Notes under the pieces: generated by a model
Told to the model about the DNA's origin: nothing
The model's database searches: none
The model's input: only the letters and a program-made list of their open reading frames with translations
Assembly (NCBI RefSeq): GCF_030315975.1
Contig: NZ_JASXSZ010000007.1
Location: forward strand, 1-64,000
From: Microbacterium candidum
GTDB taxonomy: Bacteria > Actinomycetota > Actinomycetes > Actinomycetales > Microbacteriaceae
Direction of reading: 5' to 3'
DNA length: 64,000 nt
Translations under genes and position numbers: made by a program
In this document: positions 33,761 through 42,938 of the stretch, piece by piece
How the letters are laid out: the number at the start of each line of letters is the position of its first letter
How positions within the stretch are numbered: the stretch's first letter is position 1

Positions 33761-34573
33761 ATGCGCGGACCTGCCCTGCAACGCGCTGAGGAGTTCCTCG
33801 CACTCCATGACGGCCGGGGATTCGTCATCCCGAATGCGTGGGATGCGGGGTCCGCCCGCATCCTCGCCCAGGCGGGGTTCCCCGCGATCGCCACGACGAG
33901 CGCGGGGATCGCGTGGTCGTTCGGCGTTCCCGACGGCGGTGCGATGACCGTCGACGCGATGCTCGACCGGGTCGCGGAGATGGTGGATGCCGTCGACCTG
34001 CCGGTGAGCGCAGACCTCGAGTCCGGCTACGGCGACACCGCCGCCGAGGTCGGCCGCACGATCGCGCGCGCCGCCGCCCTCGGCGTGGTCGGCGGGAACA
34101 TCGAGGACACCCGCGACGGCGCGCTCATCGACATCGGCGAGGCGGGCGATCGCCTCGCGGCGGCGAGGGATGCGGCGCCCCGGGGGACATTCGTGCTGAA
34201 CGCCCGGACGGATGCGTACTTCTTCGTCGGCGCGGATGATCCGTTCGCGGAGACGATCCGGCGCGCCGAACGCTACGTCGCCGCCGGCGCGGACTGCGTC
34301 TTCGTCCCCGGTGTCGACGACGAGGACACGATCCGTCGGCTGGCCGCCGAGATCCCCGCGCCGCTCAACATCGTGGCCGGACTCAGTGCGAACGTCATCG
34401 ACGCGCCGACCCTCTTCTCCCTCGGCGTCGCGCGCGTGAGCCTCGGCGGGAGCCTCGCTCGTGTGGCGTTCAGCGCCCTCGAACGCGCTGCTCGCGAGCT
34501 GAACGAGACGGGGACGCTCGGGTTCCTCGACGGCGCGCTGCCGTACGCCGAGATGCAGCGGCGCCTCAGCTGA
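33761..34573 (+). CDS. Isocitrate lyase/PEP mutase superfamily protein
   Basis: 270 aa TIM barrel. Diagnostic segments are VIPNAWDAGSARILAQAGFPAIATTSAGIAWSFG, the metal-binding VSADLESGYG, NIEDT and VLNARTDAYF. These match the short PEPM/ICL-family proteins; the isocitrate lyase KKCGH signature is absent. Family reactions include carboxyphosphonoenolpyruvate mutase, oxaloacetate decarboxylase and 2-methylisocitrate lyase; the reaction here is open. It overlaps the convergent TetR gene by eight bases. Confidence 0.85.
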   Translation: MRGPALQRAEEFLALHDGRGFVIPNAWDAGSARILAQAGFPAIATTSAGIAWSFGVPDGGAMTVDAMLDRVAEMVDAVDLPVSADLESGYGDTAAEVGRTIARAAALGVVGGNIEDTRDGALIDIGEAGDRLAAARDAAPRGTFVLNARTDAYFFVGADDPFAETIRRAERYVAAGADCVFVPGVDDEDTIRRLAAEIPAPLNIVAGLSANVIDAPTLFSLGVARVSLGGSLARVAFSALERAARELNETGTLGFLDGALPYAEMQRRLS

Positions 34574-35222
34574 CCTCGCCCTCGCCCTCGCTCACCGCCG
34601 TGCCCTCGACCGTGGCGAGGATCATCCGGGCGAGCCACTCCTCGTACGCTTCGTCGGACCACACGCGCTCGATGATGAGGTGCCGGTAGGGCTCGACGGC
34701 CGCGACCGCCCAGATGCTCTCCGCGACGCGCTCGGAGTCGGGTGCGCCGAGGACCGTCTCGGCGAACCAGCGGATGTCGAGGAGCCGGCGTTCGGCTCCG
34801 CGCCGCATCGTCGCGGCCAGATCGGCGTCGTCGGCCGCAGCCGCCGCGCCCACCGCGAGCAGGCGCCAGGTGCGTGCGTGCGCACGCCGGACGATGCGCG
34901 CGAACGCGGCGACCGCGGCGCGTCGGGGCATGCCCGCGACCACGGCGCCGGCGGACGAGAGGGGGAAGTCGGCATCCGTCGTCACGCGATCGACGATCAC
35001 GGACGAGAGGAGTCCCGCCTTCGACGCGAAGTTCGCGAAGACGGATGCCTCCGATGCTCCGGCCTTCGCGGCGACGGTGCGCGTGCTCGTGGCCGCGTAC
35101 CCCTGCGCGACGAACAGGTCGGCCGCCGCATGCATGATCCGCGCCCGCGTCGCATCCGACTTCGCGCGCCGCGACGGGGAATCGTACGGCCGCCTCTTGA
35201 CGTCGTCATCCATCGGGTCCAC
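34566..35222 (-). CDS. TetR-family transcriptional regulator
   Basis: 218 aa. The N-terminal HTH is RIMHAAADLFVAQGYAATSTRTVAAKAGASEASVFANFASKAGLL. The C-terminal helical domain is ligand-binding and unassigned. It starts with GTG at 35222 (ATG 35213 is the alternative). It is divergent from an alpha/beta hydrolase gene whose start region carries a likely TetR operator, so that hydrolase is the probable target. Confidence 0.9.
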   Translation of the reverse strand: MDPMDDDVKRRPYDSPSRRAKSDATRARIMHAAADLFVAQGYAATSTRTVAAKAGASEASVFANFASKAGLLSSVIVDRVTTDADFPLSSAGAVVAGMPRRAAVAAFARIVRRAHARTWRLLAVGAAAAADDADLAATMRRGAERRLLDIRWFAETVLGAPDSERVAESIWAVAAVEPYRHLIIERVWSDEAYEEWLARMILATVEGTAVSEGEGEVS

Positions 35223-35233
35223 GATACTGGGTA

Positions 35234-35256
35234 TTCAATGAGTGTCGCTCAATGAA
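35234..35256. promoter_or_regulatory. Candidate TetR operator
   Basis: TTCAATGAG (35234-35242) and CTCAATGAA (35248-35256) are inverted repeats with one mismatched pair, covering the space between the TetR GTG and the hydrolase ATG. Binding would block both genes. Confidence 0.5.
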
Positions 35257-36222
35257 ATGAGACGCGTCATGGATGCCGCCACCTTCGACCTGGTGCAATC
35301 GATGCTGTACGCGCAGCGGGGGCTGTCCGTCCGGAACCGCTTCGTCGATCTCGCCGATCCGCCGATGCGCGTGCACGTCACGGAGGTCGGCTCGGGCGAG
35401 CCGCTCGTCCTGATCCACGGCGGCAACAGCGTGGCCATGTCGTGGCTCCCGCTGCTGCCCGCGCTCGCGTCACGATTCCGCGTGATCCTGCCCGACCGGC
35501 CGGGATGCGGGCTGACGGGTCCGTTCGACTACCGTGGCGTCGATCTGCGTGCGCACGGCGCCGCCTTCGTCGCGGGCCTGCTCGATGGCCTGGGGCTCGA
35601 GCGCGCGGCGCTCGCGGCGAACTCGATGGGCGGGTATTTCGCGCTCGCCTTCGCGGTCGAGCATCCCGAGCGCGTGTCGCGGCTCATCCTGCTGGGGGAG
35701 CCGGCGGGGTCGTCGGAGCGCGCGCCGCTGTTCCATCGCCTGGTCGGGACGCGGGGCCTGAACGCGCTGCTCTACGCGACGGTGCTCCGCCCGCCGGGCG
35801 ATGCCGTCGGGCTGCGGCAGGGATGGGCGAAGGGGCGCCTCGTGGTGCATCCGGATCGTGTGCCCGACGACCTGGCGGAGTGCCTCGCCGCGGGCGCGCG
35901 GCTCCCGGGGGCCTCCCGCAGCTGGCGGCGCATGGTCGAGCGCGTGTTCGTGCCAGCGGGCAGCGGGGTGTTCGCGCGCGGGATGCGGGCAACCCGTGCC
36001 CTGGCTCCTGAGCTCGCGCGGGTGTCGTGCCCGACGCTGTTCCTGTGGGGCTCGGAGGATCCACTGGGTGCGCCGGATGTCGGTCGGGGGCTCGCCGAGC
36101 GCATGCCCGACGCGCGGCTCGTCGAGATCCCGGATGCCGGCCACCTGCCGTGGATCGATCAGCCCGATCGATGCGCCACCGGCATCCTCGAGTTCCTTCC
36201 CGCGCGGCCGGCTGAGGTCTAG
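35257..36222 (+). CDS. Alpha/beta hydrolase
   Basis: 321 aa. Oxyanion region LVLIHGGNSVAMSW, nucleophile elbow ANSMGG with S123, acid near LWGSEDPLG and catalytic His H296 in DAGHLPW. The substrate is unknown. ATG 35257 directly follows the putative operator; GTG 35242 lies inside it and ATG 35269 is another option. There is no clear ribosome binding site. Divergent and probably regulated by the TetR protein. Confidence 0.85.
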   Translation: MRRVMDAATFDLVQSMLYAQRGLSVRNRFVDLADPPMRVHVTEVGSGEPLVLIHGGNSVAMSWLPLLPALASRFRVILPDRPGCGLTGPFDYRGVDLRAHGAAFVAGLLDGLGLERAALAANSMGGYFALAFAVEHPERVSRLILLGEPAGSSERAPLFHRLVGTRGLNALLYATVLRPPGDAVGLRQGWAKGRLVVHPDRVPDDLAECLAAGARLPGASRSWRRMVERVFVPAGSGVFARGMRATRALAPELARVSCPTLFLWGSEDPLGAPDVGRGLAERMPDARLVEIPDAGHLPWIDQPDRCATGILEFLPARPAEV

Positions 36223-36231
36223 CAGACCGGC

Positions 36232-36981
36232 CTAGACGCGTTGCGTCTGTGCCGTGTCGGCGGGCGGCGCCGTCTCCTTCGGCGCGAGGCGGTTGCGGTG
36301 CGTCAGCAGGATCATGACACTGCCGAGAACCAGGAAGGCCACCGCGATCACGCCGATGTACATCATGGGCGTCGCGTAGCCGCCGGGGCCGTTGGGGTCG
36401 AGGAAGAAGTACGGATACCAGTAGGTGGTCGAGCCGTCGGGCGCGGGAACGAGCGGGCCGCGCACCATCGTGTACACCGCCCAGACGAGCGGGATGCCGA
36501 CGATCGCGATGAGCGACAGCCACCCCAGCCGCCGGCGTCGCGGCGCGAACAGCACGTCGACGATCACGTACGCGAGGAGGGCGACGTGCAGCACCTCGAG
36601 CGAGTAGCGGTCGAGGAACGTGACCCAGAACGGGTCTGGGGTCGCGAGGTCGAGCGGGATGCTCCGCAAGAGCACGTTGTAGACGATGCCGAGGATGATC
36701 ATCGCCGTGCTCGTGGTGGCGAGGGCGATGGCCAGGGGCGTCGACTCGACCCCATCCGCACTCGCGAGGGGTCCGTTGCGCCGCGCCGCGATGAAGAACG
36801 TCACGATCATCGCGATCGTGGTCACGATCGTGAAGAAGCTGAAGTAGTTCTCCACGACGAGGACCATGTTCTGCGACATGCGGATGCCGCGCGCGATGTC
36901 GACCGCGCCGCCCGCGACGACCGCGCTGATGCCGAGCCAGGATGCGACGATCCTGAGGATTCTCCACGACGACCACTTCAT
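36232..36981 (-). CDS. Pr6Pr-type integral membrane protein
   Basis: 249 aa with six to seven hydrophobic segments. The motif ENYFSFFTIVTTIAM, conserved basic loop FAPRRRRLGW and YWYPYFFLDPNGPGGYA match actinobacterial Pr6Pr family (FAR-17a/AIG1-like) membrane proteins. The function is not known. The ribosome binding site GGAAGGAG lies before the ATG. It is divergent from the serine hydrolase gene. Confidence 0.75.
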   Translation of the reverse strand: MKWSSWRILRIVASWLGISAVVAGGAVDIARGIRMSQNMVLVVENYFSFFTIVTTIAMIVTFFIAARRNGPLASADGVESTPLAIALATTSTAMIILGIVYNVLLRSIPLDLATPDPFWVTFLDRYSLEVLHVALLAYVIVDVLFAPRRRRLGWLSLIAIVGIPLVWAVYTMVRGPLVPAPDGSTTYWYPYFFLDPNGPGGYATPMMYIGVIAVAFLVLGSVMILLTHRNRLAPKETAPPADTAQTQRV

Positions 36982-37049
36982 GGTCGGCTCCTTCCCCGTT
37001 CGAGGGACCACTGTCCTCCCGTTGAGTGGGAATGGCGTGGACTTTGTAC

Positions 37050-37064
37050 AAGAGAACTGCTCTT
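37050..37064. promoter_or_regulatory. Small palindrome in divergent region
   Basis: AAGAG-AACTG-CTCTT, with TTGTACAA overlapping its left side (37044-37051), in an AT-rich patch between the divergent Pr6Pr and serine hydrolase genes. It could be a repressor site. The remaining part of 36982-37195 has a -10-like TAGGTT at 37164-37169 for the plus-strand gene. Confidence 0.3.
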
Positions 37065-37195
37065 TCGTGAACGGTTTCGATAAAACTTGTCGCCGTCCGC
37101 CAGGGGCGTCCAGCACGGCGCACACGCGACTTGCGTCCCGTGACACCCCGGCAGCCGCGGGCCTAGGTTGGGTGCGTCGACTGGGGGGAAGTCGC

Positions 37196-38356
37196 ATGTT
37201 CGGACGGAAGAAGATGTGTGCGGCGGTCGCGGTGACCGCAGCGCTCCTGCTCACGGGGTGCGCGGGGGGATCGGGCGGGCTCGCATCGCCGTCGGCCGCA
37301 TCCCCGACCGCCCATGCCCTCCCCGCGGCGCAGGCGTCGGCACTGCAGAAGGTCCTCGACGACGCCCACGGAACGCTCGTGTTCCCCGGCGCGATCGCGC
37401 GCGTGATCACGCCCAAGGGGGAGTGGACGGGCGCCGTCGGCACGACCGCCGCGGGCGGGCGGACGACGCCGACGGCTGCCGACCACACGCGGATCGGCAG
37501 CCTCACGAAGACGATGACCGCGACGATCCTGTTGCAGCTCGTCTCGGAGGGGAAGGTCTCGCTCGACGATCCGCTGTCGAAATACGTTCCGGGGCTGCCG
37601 AACGGCGACGCGACGCTGCGCCAGGTCGCGGACATGACGAGCGGCATCCCGTCGTACACGCTCGATGCGCAGATCACCGATCGCTACCTCGCGTCCCCGG
37701 AGGAGCCGTGGACTCCGGCGCAGCTCCTCGACGGTGTGAAGACGCTCACGCCGACGTTCGCCCCGGGCCAGGGGTGGCAGTACTCGAACTCGAACTATGT
37801 CGCTCTCGGAGAGGTCATCGAGAAGGTGACCGGGCAGCCGATCGCGCAGGTGTTCCAGCAGCGGATCTTCGGTCCGCTGGGGATGACGCAGTCGTCGTTC
37901 CCGTCGACGACGGATCTGCCTGAGCCGTATATCTCGGGAGTCACCCTGCAGGGCGTGGACGGGACGATCCCGCGCGATGCCGCGCACTTCAGTCCCACCT
38001 TCGCCGGCACCGCGGGGCAGGTCGTCTCCACCCTCGACGACATGACGAAGTGGGCGCATGCGCTGTTCACGGGCGACAAGGTCCTCACGCCGCAGATGCA
38101 GCAGCTGCGCCGCGACTCGATCCTCACCTCCCCGCCGCCGAACACCGCGACGGCCGGATACGGCATCGGGATCGGCGATCGCAACGGATGGTGGGGACAC
38201 GACGGCGACATCCCCGGCTACACCACGTCGGTCTACCACGACTACGGCAGCGACGTCACGATCGTGGTCCTCGTGGGCAGCGACATCGACGCGCCGTCAG
38301 GCCAGGCGCCGGCGCCCTACATCTTCGCGGGTCTGGTCAAGGCCCTCGGACAGTGA
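37196..38356 (+). CDS. Serine hydrolase lipoprotein (beta-lactamase class C/D,D-peptidase type)
   Basis: 386 aa. Lipoprotein signal with LTGC (cysteine 22). The serine penicillin-recognising fold motifs are SLTK (S102, K105), YSNSN (Y196) and HDGDIPG (H335-D336-G337, replacing the KTG triad). Such proteins are D,D-carboxypeptidases or esterases, usually not true beta-lactamases. GGGGGGAAG precedes the ATG. The alpha/beta hydrolase gene follows after 18 bases, so the two form an operon. Confidence 0.9.
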   Translation: MFGRKKMCAAVAVTAALLLTGCAGGSGGLASPSAASPTAHALPAAQASALQKVLDDAHGTLVFPGAIARVITPKGEWTGAVGTTAAGGRTTPTAADHTRIGSLTKTMTATILLQLVSEGKVSLDDPLSKYVPGLPNGDATLRQVADMTSGIPSYTLDAQITDRYLASPEEPWTPAQLLDGVKTLTPTFAPGQGWQYSNSNYVALGEVIEKVTGQPIAQVFQQRIFGPLGMTQSSFPSTTDLPEPYISGVTLQGVDGTIPRDAAHFSPTFAGTAGQVVSTLDDMTKWAHALFTGDKVLTPQMQQLRRDSILTSPPPNTATAGYGIGIGDRNGWWGHDGDIPGYTTSVYHDYGSDVTIVVLVGSDIDAPSGQAPAPYIFAGLVKALGQ

Positions 38357-38374
38357 CTGAAGGGAGGGGATGCC

Positions 38375-39610
38375 GTGAGCGCGACACCGGGACGGATGTT
38401 CCAGAACGACTTCCACGAGGCGATGGGGACGTGGGTGCTCGGGTACGCGCCGTACGGCGGCGCGGATTTCGGCGAGGCCGCCGCGGTGGCGGCGGAAGTC
38501 GCGGACGGGGACGACGATGAGTTCTGCGCCGCCTGGCTCCGGCACGCCGACAGCCTCGTGTCGCGGGCGGATGACGCTCGCGCCGCCGGTCACGGGGTGA
38601 CCGCATCCGACCTCCTCCTCCGGGCGAGCGCCGCGTACTCGAACGCCTACCGTCCCCTGCTGGGCGCTCCGATCGACCCCCGGCTGCTGGTCGCGCAACG
38701 TCGGATGCGCGAGGCTTTCGAAGCGGGCCTCGAGCTTCGACCTGGATCCGTCGCGCCCTTCGACATCCCGTTCGACGGTGCTCGGATGCGCGCGAATCTC
38801 GCCCTCGCGGAAGGACACGAGAGCGAGCGGCGTCCGCTCATCATCCAGATCAACGGCTATGACGCATCCTCCGCCGACGAGTACTTCGCGTCGAGCGTCG
38901 CCGCGACCAGGCGCGGCTATCACTCGCTCGTCTTCGAGGCGCCGGGCCAAGGGGCGACGCTCTCGGAGCAGGGCTTCGCGCTGCGCCCGGACTTCGAGGC
39001 GGTGCTGGACGCCGTGCTCGACCACATCGCGGACCATCCGCTCGTCGATGCGGATCGCATCGTCATCAGCGGATGGAGCCTCGGCGGCTACTTCGCACCG
39101 CGCGCGGCGACGAGCGGTGACCCGCGCATCGCCGCATGCATCGCCGACCCCGGGCAGCTCGACCTCGGCGCGGGTCTCGGCGCCTTCGTCCGCCGGCTCG
39201 GCGCGAGCGAGGAGGAGGCCCGCGACCCGCTGAACCTCCCCGACGCGACGCTGGGCCGCATCATGGCGTCGATCGAGGCGAACCGCCAGTTGCGCTGGGC
39301 GATCGCGCAACGCGGGTTCTGGGCGAACGGCGTGACGGACTTCCGCGCGTTCCTCAACACCACGGCGGGGTTCACGTCGGTCGGCAGGCTCGACGGCATC
39401 CGCTGCCCCGTCCTGCTGACGCGCGGCGAGGGCGATCCGCTGGCGGCCGGAGCCGGCGGGTTCGCCGAGGCGATCATCGCGGCGGGCGGACGCGCGGATG
39501 TCGTCGACTTCACCATCGCGGAAGGCGCCGGCGGGCACTGCGAGATGATGAACCGGTCGCTCCTGAACCGCCGTGTGCTCGATTGGCTCGACGACATCCT
39601 GGCCGGCTAG
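38375..39610 (+). CDS. Alpha/beta hydrolase, FrsA/pseudooxynicotine-hydrolase-like
   Basis: 411 aa. An N-terminal helical region of about 125 residues precedes the hydrolase domain. Nucleophile elbow GWSLGGYFA with S235, catalytic His H388 in GGHCEM. This two-part build (helical cap first) is like 2,6-dihydroxypseudooxynicotine hydrolase and FrsA-type esterases. The substrate is not predicted. GTG 38375 has GGGAGGGG upstream and follows the serine hydrolase closely. Confidence 0.8.
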   Translation: MSATPGRMFQNDFHEAMGTWVLGYAPYGGADFGEAAAVAAEVADGDDDEFCAAWLRHADSLVSRADDARAAGHGVTASDLLLRASAAYSNAYRPLLGAPIDPRLLVAQRRMREAFEAGLELRPGSVAPFDIPFDGARMRANLALAEGHESERRPLIIQINGYDASSADEYFASSVAATRRGYHSLVFEAPGQGATLSEQGFALRPDFEAVLDAVLDHIADHPLVDADRIVISGWSLGGYFAPRAATSGDPRIAACIADPGQLDLGAGLGAFVRRLGASEEEARDPLNLPDATLGRIMASIEANRQLRWAIAQRGFWANGVTDFRAFLNTTAGFTSVGRLDGIRCPVLLTRGEGDPLAAGAGGFAEAIIAAGGRADVVDFTIAEGAGGHCEMMNRSLLNRRVLDWLDDILAG

Positions 39611-39639
39611 CGAGGAGCCACGTCCGCGTCGGCGTACGG

Positions 39640-40077
39640 TCACCAGGCCTGGATGCGCCCCGGGCTGAAGACGATGATCGTCGAGAACTTCACCGCGATG
39701 TCGTCGAGCGGCACCCCGTAGTCGTCGATCGCCTCCGCGTACTTCCCGAGGTAGGCGTCGTGGTGCTCGGCGAGCCACTCCGCGGTCGATCGCGCATCGA
39801 TCTCGGCGGTGCCGTGGAGGATGACGACGTCGTCGCCGAACGGGCCGCCCGCCTGCAGGTGCATCAGCACCGGGGCGCCGCGGCGGACGGCGGCGACCTT
39901 GCCTGTCTGCGGCTCGCTCATCACGATCACGCGGCCGTCATGCCACAGGAACCAGACGGGCACGGCGCGCGGCGTGCCGTCGCGAGCCGTCGTGACGAAC
40001 CACGCCAGGAGGTCGTTCTCCAGCATGCGCAGCGCTTTGGCGTCGACATCGACGTCAGGATTCAGGAGGCCGGTCAT
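39640..40077 (-). CDS. PPOX-class (pyridoxamine oxidase-like) flavoprotein
   Basis: 145 aa split-barrel protein. LAWFVTTARDGTPRAVPVWFLWHDGRVIVMS is the flavin or F420-binding face of this class, then KVAAVRRGAPVLMHLQ and a C-terminal KFSTIIVFSPGRIQAW. Actinobacterial members often bind F420; a reductase or oxidase role is likely but the substrate is unknown. Confidence 0.8.
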   Translation of the reverse strand: MTGLLNPDVDVDAKALRMLENDLLAWFVTTARDGTPRAVPVWFLWHDGRVIVMSEPQTGKVAAVRRGAPVLMHLQAGGPFGDDVVILHGTAEIDARSTAEWLAEHHDAYLGKYAEAIDDYGVPLDDIAVKFSTIIVFSPGRIQAW

Positions 40078-40084
40078 GGGCGCG

Positions 40085-40090
40085 AGTCTA
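40085..40090 (-). promoter_or_regulatory. -10 box (TAGACT) of a probable leaderless promoter
   Basis: On the minus strand TAGACT is seven bases before the PPOX ATG; no ribosome binding site. Confidence 0.45.
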
Positions 40091-40120
40091 CGTCGGGCGA
40101 CCGACACGCTTCGGTGCACC

Positions 40121-40179
40121 CGAATATTCGAAGATCTATGCCGTTGCTCGTTGCGCACATCGAACAGATATACTAGATT
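40121..40179 (+). promoter_or_regulatory. Palindrome and -10 boxes before HNH gene
   Basis: CGAATATTCG (40121-40130) is a perfect palindrome in a locally AT-rich stretch. TATACT (40169-40174) overlaps TAGATT (40174-40179); the latter is six bases before the ATG at 40186, matching the leaderless pattern of this window. Confidence 0.45.
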
Positions 40180-40185
40180 GAGTGT

Positions 40186-41562
40186 ATGGAACGAGATGCG
40201 GCCGTCGTAGACGTTGACACCGCGTTCGTTCTGCGCTCGCTGTTCGGCGAGGCCGAAGCGGAGCAGGTCGAGGCGAACCGACGCGCCGCCCGCCAATGCG
40301 AATTCCTGGCGGAGGTGCTCGCGCACGCGCGTGCGCACCCCGATCTGTATGTCGACACGATTTCGAACAGGCCGGCCGCCGCTCTGATGCCTCTCGGCGG
40401 TGAGGCGGAGCTCGCGGTCCGATGCGCCGTGCTGGAGGCGTCGTCGCGCCTGCGGATGAGCGAGCAGCATGTACGCACGTGGGCGAGTCTCGCCGAGCAG
40501 GCGCGGTCCGAGCTCCCGCGGTTGTGGCAGAGCGCGCTCGACGGGTTCATCTCGATCGAGCACGTGAAGGCCGCCCAGTCGCAGCTGACGCTCTTCGCGG
40601 AGCACGCGGATCAGGTCGCGGGTTTCGACGAGATCCTGCGAGATGTCGCAATGGGCGCGACCGTGGCGACCACTCGCCGTCAGGCCCGCAGAGTCGCCGA
40701 CCGGCTCTTGTCACCCACCCGCACGCAGCGGCACGCGGCGGCGTTCGCCCGTCGGCGCGTGTACGTCGATACGGCGCCGGACGGGATGTCGTGGCTCTGC
40801 GCGCTGATCCCCACGGTGACCGCGCACGGCATCGACCGGAGCCTGACCCGCACGGTGAAGAACATGCCTCTCGACGAACTCGACGGCCGGACGCACTCGC
40901 AGGCGCGTGCCGACGTCTTCGCCGGGCTCCTCGGCGGTGTAGGCACACCTCACGGGGTCAAGACGAAGGTGCTGGTGACGATCCCGTTCGATCGGCTCGC
41001 CCAGGCCGCACAAGCCTCCGTCCGCAACCGTCCTGGTGCCGGTGTCTCGAATTCCGGAGGCTTCGGTGCGGATCTGAACGCAACCCCACTCGTCCCCGGA
41101 CTCGGGTCGATCGACGACGCGACCGCTCGTCAGCTGTTCCTCGATGCGGGTGCGTTCACACGGGTCATCACCGATCCGGTCAGCGGCGTCGTCCTGGACA
41201 TGGATCGGCGCTCCCGCCGCGCGACTGCTGCGCAGCGCGACTGGCTCGCGCTCGCGCACGGGACGTGTGTACGGGACGGATGCGAGCGCCTCGCGATCGA
41301 TGCGGACATCGACCATTGGTGCGCCTACCACGGCCCGAATCGCGGAGTGACAGACATCGTGAATCTCGACCCGCTCTGCGATCCGGACCATGCGCTGAAG
41401 GACACGACGAAGCTCGAACATCATCGGCGAGACGATGGCGCCGTCGAGGTGTCGTTTCCGAGTGGGCATCGGACGACGAATCCGTTCGACGGCATGCACG
41501 AGCGGGTTGAGGCCGTCCTCGCGCGCGGCGCGACCGCGACCCGGGACGCCCCGCCCTTCTGA
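40186..41562 (+). CDS. DUF222/HNH endonuclease-signature protein
   Basis: 458 aa. A helical DUF222-type body (about 1-350) ends in an HNH-like domain: C..C (CVRDGC), then DIDHWCAYHGP, IVNLDPLC and DPDH. These repeated-family proteins occur in many copies in Microbacteriaceae and are sometimes called 13E12-repeat proteins. Whether they cut DNA is not established. Compared with typical members, the HNH motif here has GPNRGVTD in place of the usual GGPT loop. Divergent from the PPOX gene. Confidence 0.88.
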   Translation: MERDAAVVDVDTAFVLRSLFGEAEAEQVEANRRAARQCEFLAEVLAHARAHPDLYVDTISNRPAAALMPLGGEAELAVRCAVLEASSRLRMSEQHVRTWASLAEQARSELPRLWQSALDGFISIEHVKAAQSQLTLFAEHADQVAGFDEILRDVAMGATVATTRRQARRVADRLLSPTRTQRHAAAFARRRVYVDTAPDGMSWLCALIPTVTAHGIDRSLTRTVKNMPLDELDGRTHSQARADVFAGLLGGVGTPHGVKTKVLVTIPFDRLAQAAQASVRNRPGAGVSNSGGFGADLNATPLVPGLGSIDDATARQLFLDAGAFTRVITDPVSGVVLDMDRRSRRATAAQRDWLALAHGTCVRDGCERLAIDADIDHWCAYHGPNRGVTDIVNLDPLCDPDHALKDTTKLEHHRRDDGAVEVSFPSGHRTTNPFDGMHERVEAVLARGATATRDAPPF

Positions 41563-41632
41563 GCGTCATAGGCAGGGTGTGCCGGGCGCGCGGAGTTGCT
41601 ACGGTCGGGGGACCGATCGGGGGGAGACGGCG

Positions 41633-42754
41633 ATGGATGAAGGCGTCCACGATGTTCAGCCGCACCGTCCTCGGGTCGACGAGGGTGCCTCTCTTCGGTC
41701 CGCCCTCACGTCGGGTCCGCGCGGACGGCGCGTCTGTCTCGAGGTCGCGCGGCAGCTGAGCGACGAGGTCGCGGCGGCGACCCACCGGCTGGCCTATCAG
41801 CGCACGGCCGGCGTGGTTCACCTGACAGTGCACGGGGCTGCGCGCGAAGACGAGGCCGGAGAGCCCGAATGCGCCACGCCCGCGGTCGCCGGCCTCGCGG
41901 AGCTCATCGCCGACGTCGCCGTGGAGCCTCACACGGACGTCGACAGCGCGCTGGGCGCATCTGTCGACGCAGCGATGTACTGGCAGCCGCGCGACGAGTT
42001 CGACGTGGTGGCCGCTGAACCGACGGTCGCGAAGGCGCTCGTGCGCATTGCGGATCGGCTCGCGACCCACCCGGGGGCGTCCTGGTGGACGGGAGACCGC
42101 CGGCCGGATCAGTGGGCGATCGAGTGGCACGATCCGGGCGGCGCGATTGAGATCGGCACCGACCCGGAGCCGCGGCTGCAGAGCTGGCGCGAACAGGTCG
42201 ACGACGAGGAGCAGCGTGCGCGGAGTGAGCGCCCCGCCGACGTCGAGGCGAACTGGAGCGGCACGTGGTGGTCGTCCCCGAGTGGATTCCTCGTGACGAC
42301 AGGGACCACTCCGGACGGCGTGCCCGCCGGTCTGCGACTGGTCGAGGACTCGCTCGGCTGGATCTCCGCAACCGCGATCCCCGTACGCGGCGCGGGCCGC
42401 ACTTACGAGATCCGCACGGCCGAGGACTGGGCGCGGCTGTGCCGCCGGCATCCGCTCGAGGTCACCGCATCCCGTCGCCACGACTGGTACCGGACCACGG
42501 GGCGCGACGGGCGCTGGCTCATCCCGGACTGGCAGGCGATCGCGGAGGGCTGGGATGCCGTCCATCTGACCGTCGCGGGCTACCTCGGCGCCGCGACCCG
42601 ACCTATCCGCGTCGACGACGAGTTCTCCACCGTCCTCGCCGGTTGGGGGCCCGATGCGACCCTCTGGCTCACCGCATCCGTCCGCGAGTGGGAGGGCCCG
42701 CGCATCGAGTGGCGCCGCGACGGAGACGTATGGATGCAGGACACCCGGCCGTGA
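41633..42754 (+). CDS. Hypothetical soluble protein, Trp-rich
   Basis: 373 aa with no signal peptide, membrane segment or recognisable catalytic motif. It is rich in Trp, Asp and Arg; an N-terminal helical part (about 1-120) is followed by a Trp-rich mixed part with phrases such as LVRIADRLATHPGASWWTGDR, NWSGTWWSSPSG and HDWYRTTGRDGRWLIPDWQAIAEGWD. The last 60 residues read like a beta sandwich (WLTASVREWEGPRIEWRRDG). The ATG is supported by GGGGAG at 41621-41626. I do not recognise the family. Confidence 0.7.
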   Translation: MDEGVHDVQPHRPRVDEGASLRSALTSGPRGRRVCLEVARQLSDEVAAATHRLAYQRTAGVVHLTVHGAAREDEAGEPECATPAVAGLAELIADVAVEPHTDVDSALGASVDAAMYWQPRDEFDVVAAEPTVAKALVRIADRLATHPGASWWTGDRRPDQWAIEWHDPGGAIEIGTDPEPRLQSWREQVDDEEQRARSERPADVEANWSGTWWSSPSGFLVTTGTTPDGVPAGLRLVEDSLGWISATAIPVRGAGRTYEIRTAEDWARLCRRHPLEVTASRRHDWYRTTGRDGRWLIPDWQAIAEGWDAVHLTVAGYLGAATRPIRVDDEFSTVLAGWGPDATLWLTASVREWEGPRIEWRRDGDVWMQDTRP

Positions 42755-42803
42755 CCGCAGGAGTTGCTCCGCCGCATCCCTCGACGTGATGACCCCACCC
42801 CGT

Positions 42804-42826
42804 CTGCATCAGTTCAGGTGATGCAG
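42804..42826. promoter_or_regulatory. LysR-type operator ahead of the amine permease
   Basis: CTGCATCA-N7-TGATGCAG is a perfect inverted repeat. Its core ATCA-N7-TGAT and the following TGATGCAGT recur at 47602-47620 beside the LysR gene: 16 of 20 positions agree. It lies 112 bases before the permease ATG and has T-N11-A symmetry expected of LysR sites. Confidence 0.6.
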
Positions 42827-42938
42827 TGGGCCGTCGACCGATATTGGCGCTCGGCGGTGTCGGTGCATTTGACTCGAAGGCATCCGCGGCAGGCACACCC
42901 GACCGTCCTGCCGCACCCGAAGGACAGAGGAGTCCTCG

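Noticed and set aside
37196..38356. Antibiotic-resistance beta-lactamase
   Set aside because: SxxK and YxN motifs are shared with D,D-peptidases and esterases, and the third motif is HDG rather than KTG, so resistance is not supported.
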